64,000 nt of DNA from Hydrogenobaculum sp. 3684 (GTDB taxonomy: Bacteria; Aquificota; Aquificia; Aquificales; Aquificaceae): assembly GCF_000213785.1 (NCBI RefSeq), contig NC_015557.1:1344664-1408663 (forward strand). The letters are read 5' to 3'. Made by a program: the position numbers and the translations under genes. Below are positions 43,926 to 53,946 of this stretch, in pieces (within the stretch, counting starts at the first letter, position 1; each line of letters starts with the position of its first letter). Under the pieces are notes generated by a model, which was not told the DNA's origin, did not search any database, and saw nothing but the letters and a program-made list of their open reading frames with translations.

Positions 43926-46361
43926 TCATTTAGTAGTTACTACCTCTTTCTTGGTATTCTTTTTCTTACTCTTTATGTAAGGGGTATCGTTTTTCACATC
44001 AATTACTACTTTTGCTACATCTTTTAGCTCTTTGTTTATAAGCTTTTCTGCTAACATATCTTCTATATGTCTTTGTATAGCTCTCCTTAAACTTCTGGCT
44101 CCATACTCTTTCTTATACTCTTTGGAAATTATCCAATCGGCAAACTCTTTTGTAATTTCTACACTAAGACCTATATCTTGTAGGTTTTTGTTTATCTCTT
44201 TGGTTTGAAGATATAGTATCTTTTCCAAGTCTTTTTCGTCTAAAGGCTCAAATACTATCATTTCATCTAGTCTGTTGATAAACTCTGGGTTAAAGTGTTT
44301 TTTCACCTGTTCTATTATATTTTTCTTCATACTCTTTTTATCCACCTCATGTTGCTTGCTTTCAAATCCCAAGGTTGTGTTCTGCATTATAGATTTTGCT
44401 CCTAGGTTTGAAGTCATTATGATTATGGTGTTTGAGAAATCTACAACTCTTCCACTACCATCCGTTAACCTTCCATCATCGAATATTTGTAAAAATATAT
44501 TGAATACATCTGGATGGGCTTTTTCTATCTCGTCAAAAAGTATTACAGAGTAAGGTTTTCTTCTTACTTTTTCAGTGAGTTGGCCACCTTCTCCATAACC
44601 TACATATCCAGGAGGCGAGCCTATTAGCTTTGATACGGTGTGCTTCTCCATATATTCAGACATATCAAACCTTATGAGAGCATCCTCTGTATCAAAAAGA
44701 TATTCTGCCAAAGCTTTTGCAGTTTCAGTTTTACCTACACCAGTAGGACCTAAGAACATAAATACCCCTATTGGTTTGTGTTTGCCTTTTAACCCTACGT
44801 GTGAGCGTCTTATAGCTTTTGCTATAGCTTTTATAGCCTCTTCTTGACCTATCACCCTTTCTTTTAACTTTTCTTCTATGTGCATTAGTTTTGATAGGTC
44901 ATCTTCATAGAGTTTATCTACCGGTACTCCAGTCCATTTTGCTACTACAGAGGCAACATCTTTTACGGTCACTAAAGGTTTGTTTATAGCTTGTTCTTGT
45001 TTCCATTTTAGTCTTGCGGTTTCAAACCTAGCTCTTAATCTCATCTCTTCGTCTCTTAGGTTTGCGGCTTTTTCGTAATCTTGTTCGGCGGCAGCTTGAT
45101 CTTTAGCTTGTTCTATTTCTTTTATTTGTTCCAGCATTTTTTGAAGTTCTTCTGGCATTTCGGAGCCTCTTATTTTTACCAAAGCTCCAGCCTCATCCAT
45201 TACATCTATAGCTTTATCTGGTAGGTATCTGTCGTTTATGTATTTATTGGAAAGCTCTACTGCCTTTTTAAGTGCTTCTTCTTCGTATTTAACGTTGTGA
45301 AAGCTTTCAAACCTTGGAGCTAATCCTTTTAAAATCTCAATACTTTCTTCTACAGAAGGAGGTTCTACCAACACTGGTTGAAATCTTCTTTCTAAGGCAC
45401 CGTCTTTTTCTATGTATTTTCTATATTCATCAAGTGTAGTGGCCCCTATTATTTGAATCTCACCTCTTGCTAAAGCCGGTTTTAGCATGTTAGAGGCATC
45501 CACAGAACCCTCTGCTGCTCCAGCTCCTATAATCATATGAAGCTCGTCTATGAAAAGAATTACATTAACCGCTTTTTCTAACTCTTTTATAATAGTTTTC
45601 AGCTTTTCTTCAAACTGACCTCTATACTTTGTACCAGCTACTATAGATGCTATATCAAGCACTACCACTCTTTTGTTTATCAAGGATTCTGGTACTTGTT
45701 TGGCTACTATTCTTTGTGCTAAGCCTTCTACTATAGCAGTTTTTCCTACTCCAGGATCTCCTATCAAGACAGGGTTATTTTTTCTTCTTCTTGCTAGTAT
45801 CTGAATAGTTCTCTCTATTTCTTTTCCTCTTCCCACCACTGGATCTAACTTGCCTTCTGCAGCAAGAGCTGTTATATCTCTACTGTGTCTGTCCAGCGTT
45901 GGTGTTGCTACATATTTTGTGGTTTCTTGGGTGGGTAGTTCTCCTAATATTTGAAGCGTTTCTCTTCTTACGGCGTATTCGTCAAGGCCTAAACCTCTTA
46001 ATACTCTGCCACCAAGACCCGTTTTTTCTCTTACAACACCTATAAATATGTGTTCTGTACCAACGAATTGATGATGTAGTATCCTAGCTTCTTCAACTGC
46101 AAACTCTAGCACTCTTTTGGCATCTGGAGCAAACAATACTTCTCCTGTGTGGTTTCCCCTTGACATCTGGCTTGTAATAGCTTTCCTTACCTTCTCAGGG
46201 GTAATGTTAAACTTAGCCAACACGAGTGTTGGTATATCGTCTTCTTTTAAAAGAGCCAAAAGCAAGTGCTCTGTGCCGAGATAACCATGACCAAACTCTA
46301 TAGCCTCTTCTCTTGCTTGTAATATAATCTGTCTAGCCCTTTCAGTAAATTTCTCAAACAT
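43926..46361 (-). CDS. clpC: ATP-dependent Clp protease ATPase subunit ClpC
   Basis: An 811-residue Hsp100 unfoldase. It has two N-terminal Clp repeats (about 1-145), AAA1 with [13 protein letters not shown] near 200, and a UVR middle segment (about 420-455, [10 protein letters not shown]). AAA2 has [13 protein letters not shown] near 535. A UVR-bearing M domain and no long ClpB coiled coil identify ClpC. A ClpP-binding loop should lie in AAA2 but I did not place it. AGAGG precedes the ATG. Confidence 0.94.
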   Translation of the reverse strand: MFEKFTERARQIILQAREEAIEFGHGYLGTEHLLLALLKEDDIPTLVLAKFNITPEKVRKAITSQMSRGNHTGEVLFAPDAKRVLEFAVEEARILHHQFVGTEHIFIGVVREKTGLGGRVLRGLGLDEYAVRRETLQILGELPTQETTKYVATPTLDRHSRDITALAAEGKLDPVVGRGKEIERTIQILARRRKNNPVLIGDPGVGKTAIVEGLAQRIVAKQVPESLINKRVVVLDIASIVAGTKYRGQFEEKLKTIIKELEKAVNVILFIDELHMIIGAGAAEGSVDASNMLKPALARGEIQIIGATTLDEYRKYIEKDGALERRFQPVLVEPPSVEESIEILKGLAPRFESFHNVKYEEEALKKAVELSNKYINDRYLPDKAIDVMDEAGALVKIRGSEMPEELQKMLEQIKEIEQAKDQAAAEQDYEKAANLRDEEMRLRARFETARLKWKQEQAINKPLVTVKDVASVVAKWTGVPVDKLYEDDLSKLMHIEEKLKERVIGQEEAIKAIAKAIRRSHVGLKGKHKPIGVFMFLGPTGVGKTETAKALAEYLFDTEDALIRFDMSEYMEKHTVSKLIGSPPGYVGYGEGGQLTEKVRRKPYSVILFDEIEKAHPDVFNIFLQIFDDGRLTDGSGRVVDFSNTIIIMTSNLGAKSIMQNTTLGFESKQHEVDKKSMKKNIIEQVKKHFNPEFINRLDEMIVFEPLDEKDLEKILYLQTKEINKNLQDIGLSVEITKEFADWIISKEYKKEYGARSLRRAIQRHIEDMLAEKLINKELKDVAKVVIDVKNDTPYIKSKKKNTKKEVVTTK

Positions 46362-46452
46362 ATAAACCTCTTTTCACCAAAATTTTTAGAGCCTTAGTTA
46401 GACTCTATATATAAAAATATAGAATTATTTATTATTTTTTATGATAGAACTC

Positions 46453-48366
46453 TTATGTATCTTTGCTAAGTTGTCTATTAACAAAACCGCTAAATTCTTT
46501 TATAGCTTTTATAGTATTATTATAATATATTTTCGCCAATTTTTTCTCTTTTTTATCTATGCCGTATTTTGAATACTTAGCTTTTATATAAATATCAAAA
46601 AAGTTTTTAAAGCCGTTTTCTTTTATGAACTCTGAGACGTGTTCTGGTGTACAGTATTTTACATCAGGCTGTTTCAACCTTTTGCATATATCTTTGTACA
46701 TGGCATCTATACTAAACATCAATAGTATTCTATTAAAAGCCATATAAAATACCGTCAAAACAAACAATCCATAAGCTACATATTTTGCATAATGAGTAGC
46801 TATGGCTTTTATATGTTTAACGGCACTTTCCAATAGGTATTTTTGCCTTGCGCTAGAATAATATACTACGTTTATATCCCATAGGTAGTTTATATAATCA
46901 AAAAACATCCTTGCTTTACTTAACTTTGGTATTGTCTGGGTGTAGTCTGTTGGGGTTGTGTCTACAGTTTGCCATTTGCCGTTGTAATATGCTTCTACCC
47001 ATGAATGAGCTAAGGAGTTTGTTACAAAAAAATAATGTCCATCTTTGTTGTAAATAGCCCCATGAAAACCCACCACCACTCTCGAAGGTACACCCATCAA
47101 CCTAAGCAAAAGAGCGGTTGAAGAAGCATAGGCTTCGCAGTTTCCAGTCTTATACTTAAATAAAAAATCGTATAGAAAATTTTTTGAAGCTTTGTTGCTT
47201 AGAAAATATTTGAAGTTTTCCTGCTTAAAATAGTTTTCTATAGCCTTTATGGGGTTTTTGTTTTGGGCTTTTATAAACTCAGCAAGTTTTACTATAGATG
47301 GGTCTATGTTTTGAGGCAGTTGTAAAAACCTATTCATATTCATAAGGTTTTGTCTATAGGAATCTGTCACGTAAGACCATACCCTATAAACAGTTCTATT
47401 TGTGATAGGCTTATTTGTCTTTATCGTGTTATCGCTTGTTATATAAGCTTTTATAGGGCTTTTATAGATTTTAACCATGTGTGGAAACAAGATACCAAAA
47501 AGAATATTGTCGTAGCTTGGTTCTATCATAATATCGTAAGATACAATATTGCCTTTTATAACCTTTGGCCCCTTTGCTCTATGTTTGTGAGTCCAGCTTA
47601 TGCCGTTGAAATAATCTAAGGTTTCTCCTATAAAGTAAGCATCTTTTAAATTTATATCTCCTTTTATGTTAAATATTCTGAAAACTGTGGATGTGTTTTC
47701 TAATACGTTGGTGGCGTTTGATGGAGAAAGTGTATTAGAAAATCCTACTGTATTTGAAATACCTCCTATTCCTATGTTTAAAAGAGGCGATTGTATCCTT
47801 GGCATAGTAAGAAATATGAAAAATCCTATAACTACGGTGCTTATAGATATAAGCCCTACAACGTAGCTGATAAGTTTTATATGATATTTTGTTAAGATTT
47901 CGTCTTTTAGGCTTTTAAAAATATTTGTGGTTAAGAATATAAAAATGCTTAAGAAAACCCACATTATTAGCATCATTAAAAACTTTATATCTGTGGTGGC
48001 AACCCCTACTATACCCATACCCATGGTTTCCAGTATAAGTATTTGGTATATGTCTCTTGGTTGCTTTTTCTCTAAGGATTTGATGCCTAAGAACGTTATT
48101 ATTATGTTTTTGGCAAAATCAAAAAGTGCAGTTATATTGAAGCTTGCTGCAAAAACCAAAATCACAGATGAAACTGCAATTGTATTTACAACAATTCTTG
48201 GTAAATATTTGTTTTTAAAATCCTGAAAAATACCTATAACAACTAAAGCAATACCTATAAAAAATATAGGGCTAAAACTAACTAAGCTTATAGATAGTAT
48301 TGAGAATACTATGCTTAAATATACAAGTATTAAAAGAAAGCTGTAAACTTTTAAACTTTTAGTCAT
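46453..48366 (-). CDS. TgpA-like transglutaminase membrane protein (DUF3488/transglutaminase)
   Basis: 637 residues: six or seven N-terminal membrane helices (about 1-190), a periplasmic region, then a transglutaminase core and one membrane helix near 545. The triad is visible as Cys in KTGNCEAYA (near 410), His in AHSWVEAYY and Asp in WQTVDTTPTD, so it is probably catalytic. A cytosolic tail follows. The ATG lies only 4 nt after the 3' end of tRNA-Phe, with no Shine-Dalgarno outside the tRNA. Confidence 0.87.
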   Translation of the reverse strand: MTKSLKVYSFLLILVYLSIVFSILSISLVSFSPIFFIGIALVVIGIFQDFKNKYLPRIVVNTIAVSSVILVFAASFNITALFDFAKNIIITFLGIKSLEKKQPRDIYQILILETMGMGIVGVATTDIKFLMMLIMWVFLSIFIFLTTNIFKSLKDEILTKYHIKLISYVVGLISISTVVIGFFIFLTMPRIQSPLLNIGIGGISNTVGFSNTLSPSNATNVLENTSTVFRIFNIKGDINLKDAYFIGETLDYFNGISWTHKHRAKGPKVIKGNIVSYDIMIEPSYDNILFGILFPHMVKIYKSPIKAYITSDNTIKTNKPITNRTVYRVWSYVTDSYRQNLMNMNRFLQLPQNIDPSIVKLAEFIKAQNKNPIKAIENYFKQENFKYFLSNKASKNFLYDFLFKYKTGNCEAYASSTALLLRLMGVPSRVVVGFHGAIYNKDGHYFFVTNSLAHSWVEAYYNGKWQTVDTTPTDYTQTIPKLSKARMFFDYINYLWDINVVYYSSARQKYLLESAVKHIKAIATHYAKYVAYGLFVLTVFYMAFNRILLMFSIDAMYKDICKRLKQPDVKYCTPEHVSEFIKENGFKNFFDIYIKAKYSKYGIDKKEKKLAKIYYNNTIKAIKEFSGFVNRQLSKDT

Positions 48367-48370
48367 AAAA

Positions 48371-48443
48371 TGGCCCAGGGCGGAATCGAACCGCCGACAC
48401 TACGGTTTTCAGCCGTATGCTCTACCAACTGAGCTACCGGGCC
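48371..48443 (-). tRNA. tRNA-Phe (GAA)
   Basis: Acceptor GGCCCGG/CTGGGCC, D loop AGTTGGT, anticodon loop CTGAAAA (GAA), T loop TTCGATT, discriminator A. CCA is not encoded; TTTT and the next start codon follow at once. Confidence 0.95.
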
Positions 48444-48453
48444 TTATCTTATT

Positions 48454-48459
48454 ATTATA
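48454..48459 (-). promoter_or_regulatory. tRNA-Phe -10 box
   Basis: TATAAT preceded by TGA (extended -10 like) ends 10 nt before tRNA-Phe and overlaps the end of resB. Confidence 0.55.
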
Positions 48460-50062
48460 TCACAGTTTTTAGTTTTTGTAGGAAGGTTTTTTGAAACTCT
48501 TCTTTAAACTTGTGAGAGTAAAGTGCTATTTTCATTTCGTTTCCTTGCAACCTTATCCACACTTTCCTATTTACCCTATAGAAAGCTAGCATCATACCAA
48601 GTATGGTAACAATAGAACCTAGCCATATTATATCTGTACCTGGATTTTTTGATATTTGGAATCCTGAAAAATATTGGGGTACAAAACTATCCATAAAAAA
48701 TACGTATGGAAAATCTTTTGTACCGGGTATCTCGTTGTAAGCTACAAGCGTTAGTTTTGGGCTGTATATAACGGGAATCAAATAACTTTTACCGTTGTAC
48801 TTAGCTTTTAGCATAACAGCAGGCTTCAAATCGCCATTAGCTCCAGCTTGGGGGTTTTCTATGTTTAATGTGCTTTTTAAAATCTCAAGACTGATGCCAT
48901 TAAACATTGCAAATTTAGAATTTACAAATCTTACAGTACCGGCCAAAGCTTTTTGAGGATTGCCAGATGCTGCTTTTTTCTTGTCTATGGCGATAAGCTC
49001 CATTTCTTTTGGAAATCCCGTAAGTCCATAGGATGCTTGATATATGTTGTATCCATCGTAGTTGTAAGGTTTGTTTACCGCCAAAGACCCTTGGCTTACT
49101 ATCTTGTTGTCTTTTATTATGTATATGTAGCTCTCATAGGATTTTACCGCAGAAGCAAACTCTGGAGATGACTTGCCGTAGTTTATTATCTTAAACCTTT
49201 TTTCATACACATAAAACGGAAGTTTATAAACTTTGTTTGAAGCCAAATTTAAACTCATAAGCAAGTTTGATTTTTCACCTTCTGGGACCTGCATAATACC
49301 CCTTATGCCAAAGTAAGAATCTATAAGTGTTCCTGCAAGAAGTATTATAAGTCCTATATGCACTATGTAGACCCCAAGCCTTGACCATTTTCCTTTTTCG
49401 GCATATATGTATTTTTTGTCTTTTTCTTCTTCGTAAAAAACCCTAAAGCCCTCTGATTTTAAGAACTTTGCTATTTCTATTGGATCTTTTTGAGATTTTA
49501 CACTTATAGGTTTTAAATGTTTTTCTGCTTTTTCATCGAGTTTTAATATACGTTCGCTTCCAAAGGTATGTTTCCATACCGGTGGTAATCTTTTTATTGA
49601 GCAAAGTATTAGGTTTATACCAAAAAGATAAAGTAATATCCTATAATACCAAGAGTGAAATACGTTGTTTAAATGAAGAGCCATTATAAGATGGGCTTCA
49701 TTTACTCCATATTTGGAAGCGTAAAAACTAAAGGGCTGTTCTTGTTCTACGTATGTAGAACCAAGCATAGAAAATATAGCTATTGCAATCATTAAAAAGA
49801 ATGCAAGCTTTAAAGATGATAAAAGATCGTATATTACATCAAAAAGGCCTTTGCCAGAGCGTAGTTCTTTTACAACCTCCACTAACTCATCGTAAAGGAG
49901 CTTTATTATTGAAAGCCCAAAAACAAAAGATGTGATACCAAAGATTGTATAGAAAATAGGACCTTTAGTATGATCATAAAAAAGACCGTATACGGCTTCT
50001 GATAGCCATAACACCAAACTTATTGTAAGTATCGCTAGTGTGTTGGTGATATACTTTCTCAT
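48455..50062 (-). CDS. resB: System II cytochrome c biogenesis protein ResB
   Basis: 535 residues with four or more membrane helices: the YDLLSSLKLAFFLMIAIAIFSMLGS region near 87-110, another pair near 140-155, LGVYIVHIGLIILLAGTLID near 232-250, and a C-terminal helix near 475. In between lies the large periplasmic domain. The SSLKLAFFLMIAI and VHIGLIILLAG segments, the latter with the conserved His, are typical of ResB. With ResC it carries haem to apocytochromes. ccdA, another System II component, lies 0.8 kb upstream on the same strand. Confidence 0.9.
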   Translation of the reverse strand: MRKYITNTLAILTISLVLWLSEAVYGLFYDHTKGPIFYTIFGITSFVFGLSIIKLLYDELVEVVKELRSGKGLFDVIYDLLSSLKLAFFLMIAIAIFSMLGSTYVEQEQPFSFYASKYGVNEAHLIMALHLNNVFHSWYYRILLYLFGINLILCSIKRLPPVWKHTFGSERILKLDEKAEKHLKPISVKSQKDPIEIAKFLKSEGFRVFYEEEKDKKYIYAEKGKWSRLGVYIVHIGLIILLAGTLIDSYFGIRGIMQVPEGEKSNLLMSLNLASNKVYKLPFYVYEKRFKIINYGKSSPEFASAVKSYESYIYIIKDNKIVSQGSLAVNKPYNYDGYNIYQASYGLTGFPKEMELIAIDKKKAASGNPQKALAGTVRFVNSKFAMFNGISLEILKSTLNIENPQAGANGDLKPAVMLKAKYNGKSYLIPVIYSPKLTLVAYNEIPGTKDFPYVFFMDSFVPQYFSGFQISKNPGTDIIWLGSIVTILGMMLAFYRVNRKVWIRLQGNEMKIALYSHKFKEEFQKTFLQKLKTVI

Positions 50063-50319
50063 AGGTTCTCACTCAGCATTTTTAATACGTTTTGTTTTAT
50101 ATATTCTGTTATATTTTGGTCTAAAAGCTCAAAAAAAGGTTTTTTGGAGTCTTTGCAGGTGGGCATTTGCAAGAATACGCTGTTGTCTAGTTTGTTTTGT
50201 AATACTTTTATATACTTTAATCTAACGGCGTTTTCTAGCTTTACATCTACGTATCCTAAGACTCTGTAATTTCTATAATCTACTTCAAAGCTATAAAACT
50301 TTTCGATATAAACGTTCAT
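50059..50319 (-). CDS. SpoVG-like small protein
   Basis: 86 residues. The pattern VDVKLENAVRLKYIKVLQ, FLQMPTCKD and a C-terminal helix ITEYIKQNVLKML follows SpoVG (site-specific nucleic-acid-binding) closely in order and length. It keeps the MP motif after the central strand. SpoVG proteins bind DNA or RNA and regulate division or sporulation genes. It is coupled by ATGA to resB and overlaps def by 4 bp. The identification is by eye only. Confidence 0.6.
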   Translation of the reverse strand: MNVYIEKFYSFEVDYRNYRVLGYVDVKLENAVRLKYIKVLQNKLDNSVFLQMPTCKDSKKPFFELLDQNITEYIKQNVLKMLSENL

Positions 50320-50831
50320 GCACTTACTTTTTCTTTTAGCATCTTCTGATACTTTTCAAGGGCAAGACGTTTTTTGATACCGCTTAATCTATCTAAAAAT
50401 GTTATACCATTAAGATGGTCAAACTCGTGTTGAAATACTATTGCCGGAAGTCCACTTAAGTTTAATATCACTTCTTCTTCGCGCTCGTTTATGGCTTTTA
50501 TAGTGATTTCTTTAGCTCTTACAACTTCTACTTGCAAACCCGGAAAAGAAAGACATCCTTCTTTAAACTTTATCTCGCCTTCTTTTGCTAAAACTGTTGG
50601 ATTTATAAGTACATCTTTGAATTTTTCTTGGTCGTCTTCTCTTGAAGTGGTATCTATAACCATTATGCTAAGGGGTATATTTACCTGATTGGCAGCTAAG
50701 CCTATACCATCGTTTTTATACATGGTTTCTTTCATCTCTTTTATGATTTCTTTTATCTCAGCATCAATAGATTTAACTGGGTTTGTCTTGCGCTTTAAAA
50801 TTTCGTTTGGAAATGTAACAATTTCAAGCAT
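50316..50831 (-). CDS. def: Peptide deformylase
   Basis: 171 residues with all three motifs: GIGLAANQ (near 42), EGCLSFPG (metal Cys, near 92) and QHEFDHLNG (metal His pair and catalytic Glu, near 133). It removes the N-formyl group from nascent proteins. fmt, which adds that group, lies at 58.5 kb. Confidence 0.96.
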   Translation of the reverse strand: MLEIVTFPNEILKRKTNPVKSIDAEIKEIIKEMKETMYKNDGIGLAANQVNIPLSIMVIDTTSREDDQEKFKDVLINPTVLAKEGEIKFKEGCLSFPGLQVEVVRAKEITIKAINEREEEVILNLSGLPAIVFQHEFDHLNGITFLDRLSGIKKRLALEKYQKMLKEKVSA

Positions 50832-50837
50832 CTAAAT

Positions 50838-50843
50838 ATTATA
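50838..50843 (-). promoter_or_regulatory. -10 box of def, leaderless spacing
   Basis: TATAAT ends 6 nt before the def ATG; no Shine-Dalgarno sequence. Confidence 0.6.
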
Positions 50844-50902
50844 TATCAACATCTTCTATTTTTATCTGATATAAGATATTATTATGCAATATATAATATG
50901 AT

Positions 50903-51754
50903 TTATATCAAAGATGATATCATGGTAATTTTACCAAGCACCAAGAATATTCCCATTAGCACCAGGAGTATACCACCCACAACTTCCACCAATTCGAAAG
51001 CTCTTTTAAAGCGCTTTAAAAATCCTATGAAAGCTCCAAACAAAGCCCCAGATACGATGAAAGGCACTCCAAGCCCCATAGAATATATAAAAAGAAGATA
51101 AGCACCTTTGTAAAGGGTACTTTCTTGTGAAGCGTAAAATAGTATAGAACCAAGCACCGGTCCTATACAAGGAGTCCAACCGAAGGCAAAGCTAAGACCC
51201 ACCGTAAAAGCAAAAATATATTTTAAAAACCCTTTTCTTGTGTTAATGTTTATTTTTGAATCGTCTGTAAGCTTAAACTGTTGATATAAAACGTTGTGAA
51301 GGTTTAGCATGTAAAGGGCGAATACTATGCTTACCACTGCCGATAACTCTAAAAATGTTTTTAGGTTTATCATATGAAAAGCATAAAAACTAAACAAAAA
51401 CCCTTCAAAAGCCCCAAGGTATTTAAGAAAATCTTTTTTGATAAGAATTCCAGAAAAATGAAGCCCAAAAAATACTACAAAAGCCCCACCTATTTTACTA
51501 ATATAAGATGAGTAATCTCTAAAAAGCCCACCTATAAAAGATGCAGATAACCCCATTATACTAAACACCACTGTAAAACCAAGCACAAAAAATATAGACG
51601 CTAGAAGTATATCAATATCAAAATTTTTATCTGCTCTTACACTGCTATTTCCAGAAAGATAGGATAAGTAAGCTGGAACTATAGGTAACACACAAGGAGA
51701 CAAAAAACTTATGACACCTGCTAAAAAAGCTGCTAAAACAGATACATTTTCCAT
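50903..51754 (-). CDS. ccdA: CcdA-family cytochrome c biogenesis protein
   Basis: A 283-residue membrane protein of the DsbD/CcdA transmembrane domain type. The redox Cys of the first half lies in FLSPCVLPIVPAYLSYLSG (near 20) and that of the second half in GWTPCIGPVLGS (near 192). It passes electrons from cytoplasmic thiols to the periplasm to keep apocytochrome CxxCH reduced. The start is 4 nt after the murJ stop, so it is cotranscribed with murJ and nfi. Confidence 0.92.
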   Translation of the reverse strand: MENVSVLAAFLAGVISFLSPCVLPIVPAYLSYLSGNSSVRADKNFDIDILLASIFFVLGFTVVFSIMGLSASFIGGLFRDYSSYISKIGGAFVVFFGLHFSGILIKKDFLKYLGAFEGFLFSFYAFHMINLKTFLELSAVVSIVFALYMLNLHNVLYQQFKLTDDSKININTRKGFLKYIFAFTVGLSFAFGWTPCIGPVLGSILFYASQESTLYKGAYLLFIYSMGLGVPFIVSGALFGAFIGFLKRFKRAFELVEVVGGILLVLMGIFLVLGKITMISSLI

Positions 51755-51758
51755 ATTA

Positions 51759-53261
51759 TTAATTTATCATATCATTAATTTTACGTTTTAGGCTTTTAAA
51801 AATAGAGATAAAAAATGGTTCTTTTAAAAGAAAAAGAGACATCAAATACACCAAAGCACCAGCTGGTATGAATATGGCTATCTTTAGCCAAGAATAAGGT
51901 ACAAACCTTTTAAAATATAGTATAAAAACACACATCAACAAAGCCCCCGCAAGAGCTTTTAGACAAGTGCTTGTTAGCATTTTTAAATCTATAAATTCAC
52001 CCTTTGAACGCCACATTAAAAATAAAAACGAACTAAGACCAGATAACACAGTACCCATAGCAAGCCCTATAAAAGAAAAATGCAGTAAAAAAGCAAACGT
52101 ATAACCAGATATACCTTCTACCAAAACACCTATAAGCGTAGATAGGCTTGGAGAAAGTGTATCTTTATTGGCAAAAAAAGCGCTTGAAAGTATCTTTTGC
52201 CAAGAGAAAAACGTAATACCAAGAGATAATACGGCAAGTACGTGAGCGGTGTTTAAAGCATCTTTTTCGTTAAAAAGCCCGTGATGATATAGCGTATTTA
52301 TTATATCCTTTGATAATACGAAAAGCCCAAAAGAGGCTGGTATCGTAAGAAGGCTTATCACAGCTATGGCTTCTGATGTTCTCTTGGTTTTATCCTCACC
52401 TACACTTAAAGATGATAAAAGCGCATTGGCAAGCCCCACTGACATAAGTCCTATAGGAAGCTGGAAAAGTCTGTTGGCATAATACATGTAAGATATTACC
52501 CCTTTTCCAAGCATAGAAGCTAAAAACGTATCCACAAAAAAAGAAAGCTGTGCTACCCCAAACCCCAGCAAAGCAGGTATTAGTCTTTTAAAAAACGTTT
52601 TTATATAATCATTCCATTCAAAATAAAAGCTTAGTTTTATATCGAGTTTTAGGGCTTTTGAGAATAAAAATAACACTTGGGATACCCCTCCCATCAAAGC
52701 ACCTATTATAGCTGAAAATATGCCAATTTTATCTTGAAGAACTATTATGAAAAATATCATACTCATATTAAATATCGCTTGAGTAAAAGCGCTTCTAAAA
52801 AATATACCTTTTACATTCAAAACACCCATCAAAAGGGCGTTTATGCTAAAAAACATCTGATTTACTATCAAAAATCTTATAAACAAAGAGGCCTTTTCTA
52901 AAGCCAATGGATTTGTGATACCTGGGGCTATTATCTTTACCACATAAGGGGCAAAAAGTATAACAAAGGTTATTATAATCACATTTATAAAAGCCAAATA
53001 CCAAAATACCCCTGAAAAAAACCTGTTTGAAAGTTCTTTGTCTTTTTTGTAAAGCTCCCCATATATAGGCACAAAAGAGGCGTTTAAACCCCCTTCTCCT
53101 AAAAGCCTTCTTAGTGTATTTGGCAGTCTCCAAGCTATAAAAAAAGCATCGGATAGATAAGAAACACCAAAATAATATGCAAAAACAGCATCTCTTATAT
53201 ATCCAAGGATTCTACTTATAAAAACCGCAACGGAAAAAAATAATGCGTTTTTAAAAATCAA
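51759..53261 (-). CDS. murJ: Lipid II flippase MurJ
   Basis: A 500-residue MOP-superfamily protein with 13-14 membrane helices. The N-terminal FISRILGYIRDAVFAYYFG and the LRRLLGEGGLNASFVPIY segment near 50-67 are hallmark MurJ/MviN regions. It moves lipid II to the periplasmic side for peptidoglycan synthesis. The start overlaps the nfi stop by 4 bp. Confidence 0.94.
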   Translation of the reverse strand: MIFKNALFFSVAVFISRILGYIRDAVFAYYFGVSYLSDAFFIAWRLPNTLRRLLGEGGLNASFVPIYGELYKKDKELSNRFFSGVFWYLAFINVIIITFVILFAPYVVKIIAPGITNPLALEKASLFIRFLIVNQMFFSINALLMGVLNVKGIFFRSAFTQAIFNMSMIFFIIVLQDKIGIFSAIIGALMGGVSQVLFLFSKALKLDIKLSFYFEWNDYIKTFFKRLIPALLGFGVAQLSFFVDTFLASMLGKGVISYMYYANRLFQLPIGLMSVGLANALLSSLSVGEDKTKRTSEAIAVISLLTIPASFGLFVLSKDIINTLYHHGLFNEKDALNTAHVLAVLSLGITFFSWQKILSSAFFANKDTLSPSLSTLIGVLVEGISGYTFAFLLHFSFIGLAMGTVLSGLSSFLFLMWRSKGEFIDLKMLTSTCLKALAGALLMCVFILYFKRFVPYSWLKIAIFIPAGALVYLMSLFLLKEPFFISIFKSLKRKINDMIN

Positions 53262-53887
53262 GCCTCTACCTCTTTTCTTATCTCTTTTAAAAGGTTATGA
53301 GCAAGTCTTGTGGGTTCTGGTATTCTATATTTTGAAAAGTGAAGGGTTATATTTACAGCGCTTTCAAGGGATATTTTATGCCCTATTGATACGTAGATTG
53401 GTTTTACGTTTTTCTTTGTTTTTAGGGCTTTTCCTACAATGATGTTGTTTAATATTATGTTGTTCTCTTTGTCTATATCACCTATAAGGAGTTTTTTAGC
53501 TACACCAAAAGAGATTTTATCTAGATTTACACCAAAGTGTGAGGCAAGTCCGCAAAATCTTGGATGAAGCATACCGTTGCCGTCTATCATATAGATGTCT
53601 GGCAATACTTTTGAAGTGTTTACAAGCTTTTCCATAATAGGAAACTCTCTATAGCTAAGAAACCCCGGTATATAAGGAAAATCCACATAATCTTTATAAG
53701 TGTGTTCATAGATTTTATTTTTATCTTTATCAAGGATTACCAAAGCCCCTATGCCTATAGTTTTATCCTTATTTTTTATAAACGTTAAATCTATACCACC
53801 TATTGTATTAAAATCATTGAAACCATCTTTTTTTATTATCTTTTTTGAGCATTCTATTTGCTCGGTTTTTAAGTGTGCTAAAAGCAT
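53258..53887 (-). CDS. nfi: Endonuclease V
   Basis: 209 residues. The metal Asp lies in GGIDLTF (near 31), YIPGFLSYREFP carries the conserved Tyr and Glu (near 80), and DGNGMLHPRFCGLASHFG carries the second Asp (near 100). It nicks DNA 3' to deaminated bases such as inosine. With polX, nth and the uracil-DNA glycosylase, this is the fourth base-damage repair gene in the window. The start has AGAGG upstream. Confidence 0.93.
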   Translation of the reverse strand: MLLAHLKTEQIECSKKIIKKDGFNDFNTIGGIDLTFIKNKDKTIGIGALVILDKDKNKIYEHTYKDYVDFPYIPGFLSYREFPIMEKLVNTSKVLPDIYMIDGNGMLHPRFCGLASHFGVNLDKISFGVAKKLLIGDIDKENNIILNNIIVGKALKTKKNVKPIYVSIGHKISLESAVNITLHFSKYRIPEPTRLAHNLLKEIRKEVEA

Positions 53888-53946
53888 TTATTACCTCTTG
53901 GGAACTTTGTTTGCAAGACGTAGAGCTAAAATGTGCTTACAGCACT

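Noticed and set aside
46362-46452. A CIRCE or other heat-shock operator upstream of clpC
   Set aside because: The gap holds only a weak AGAGCC...GACTCT partial repeat, without the 9-9-9 layout of CIRCE.
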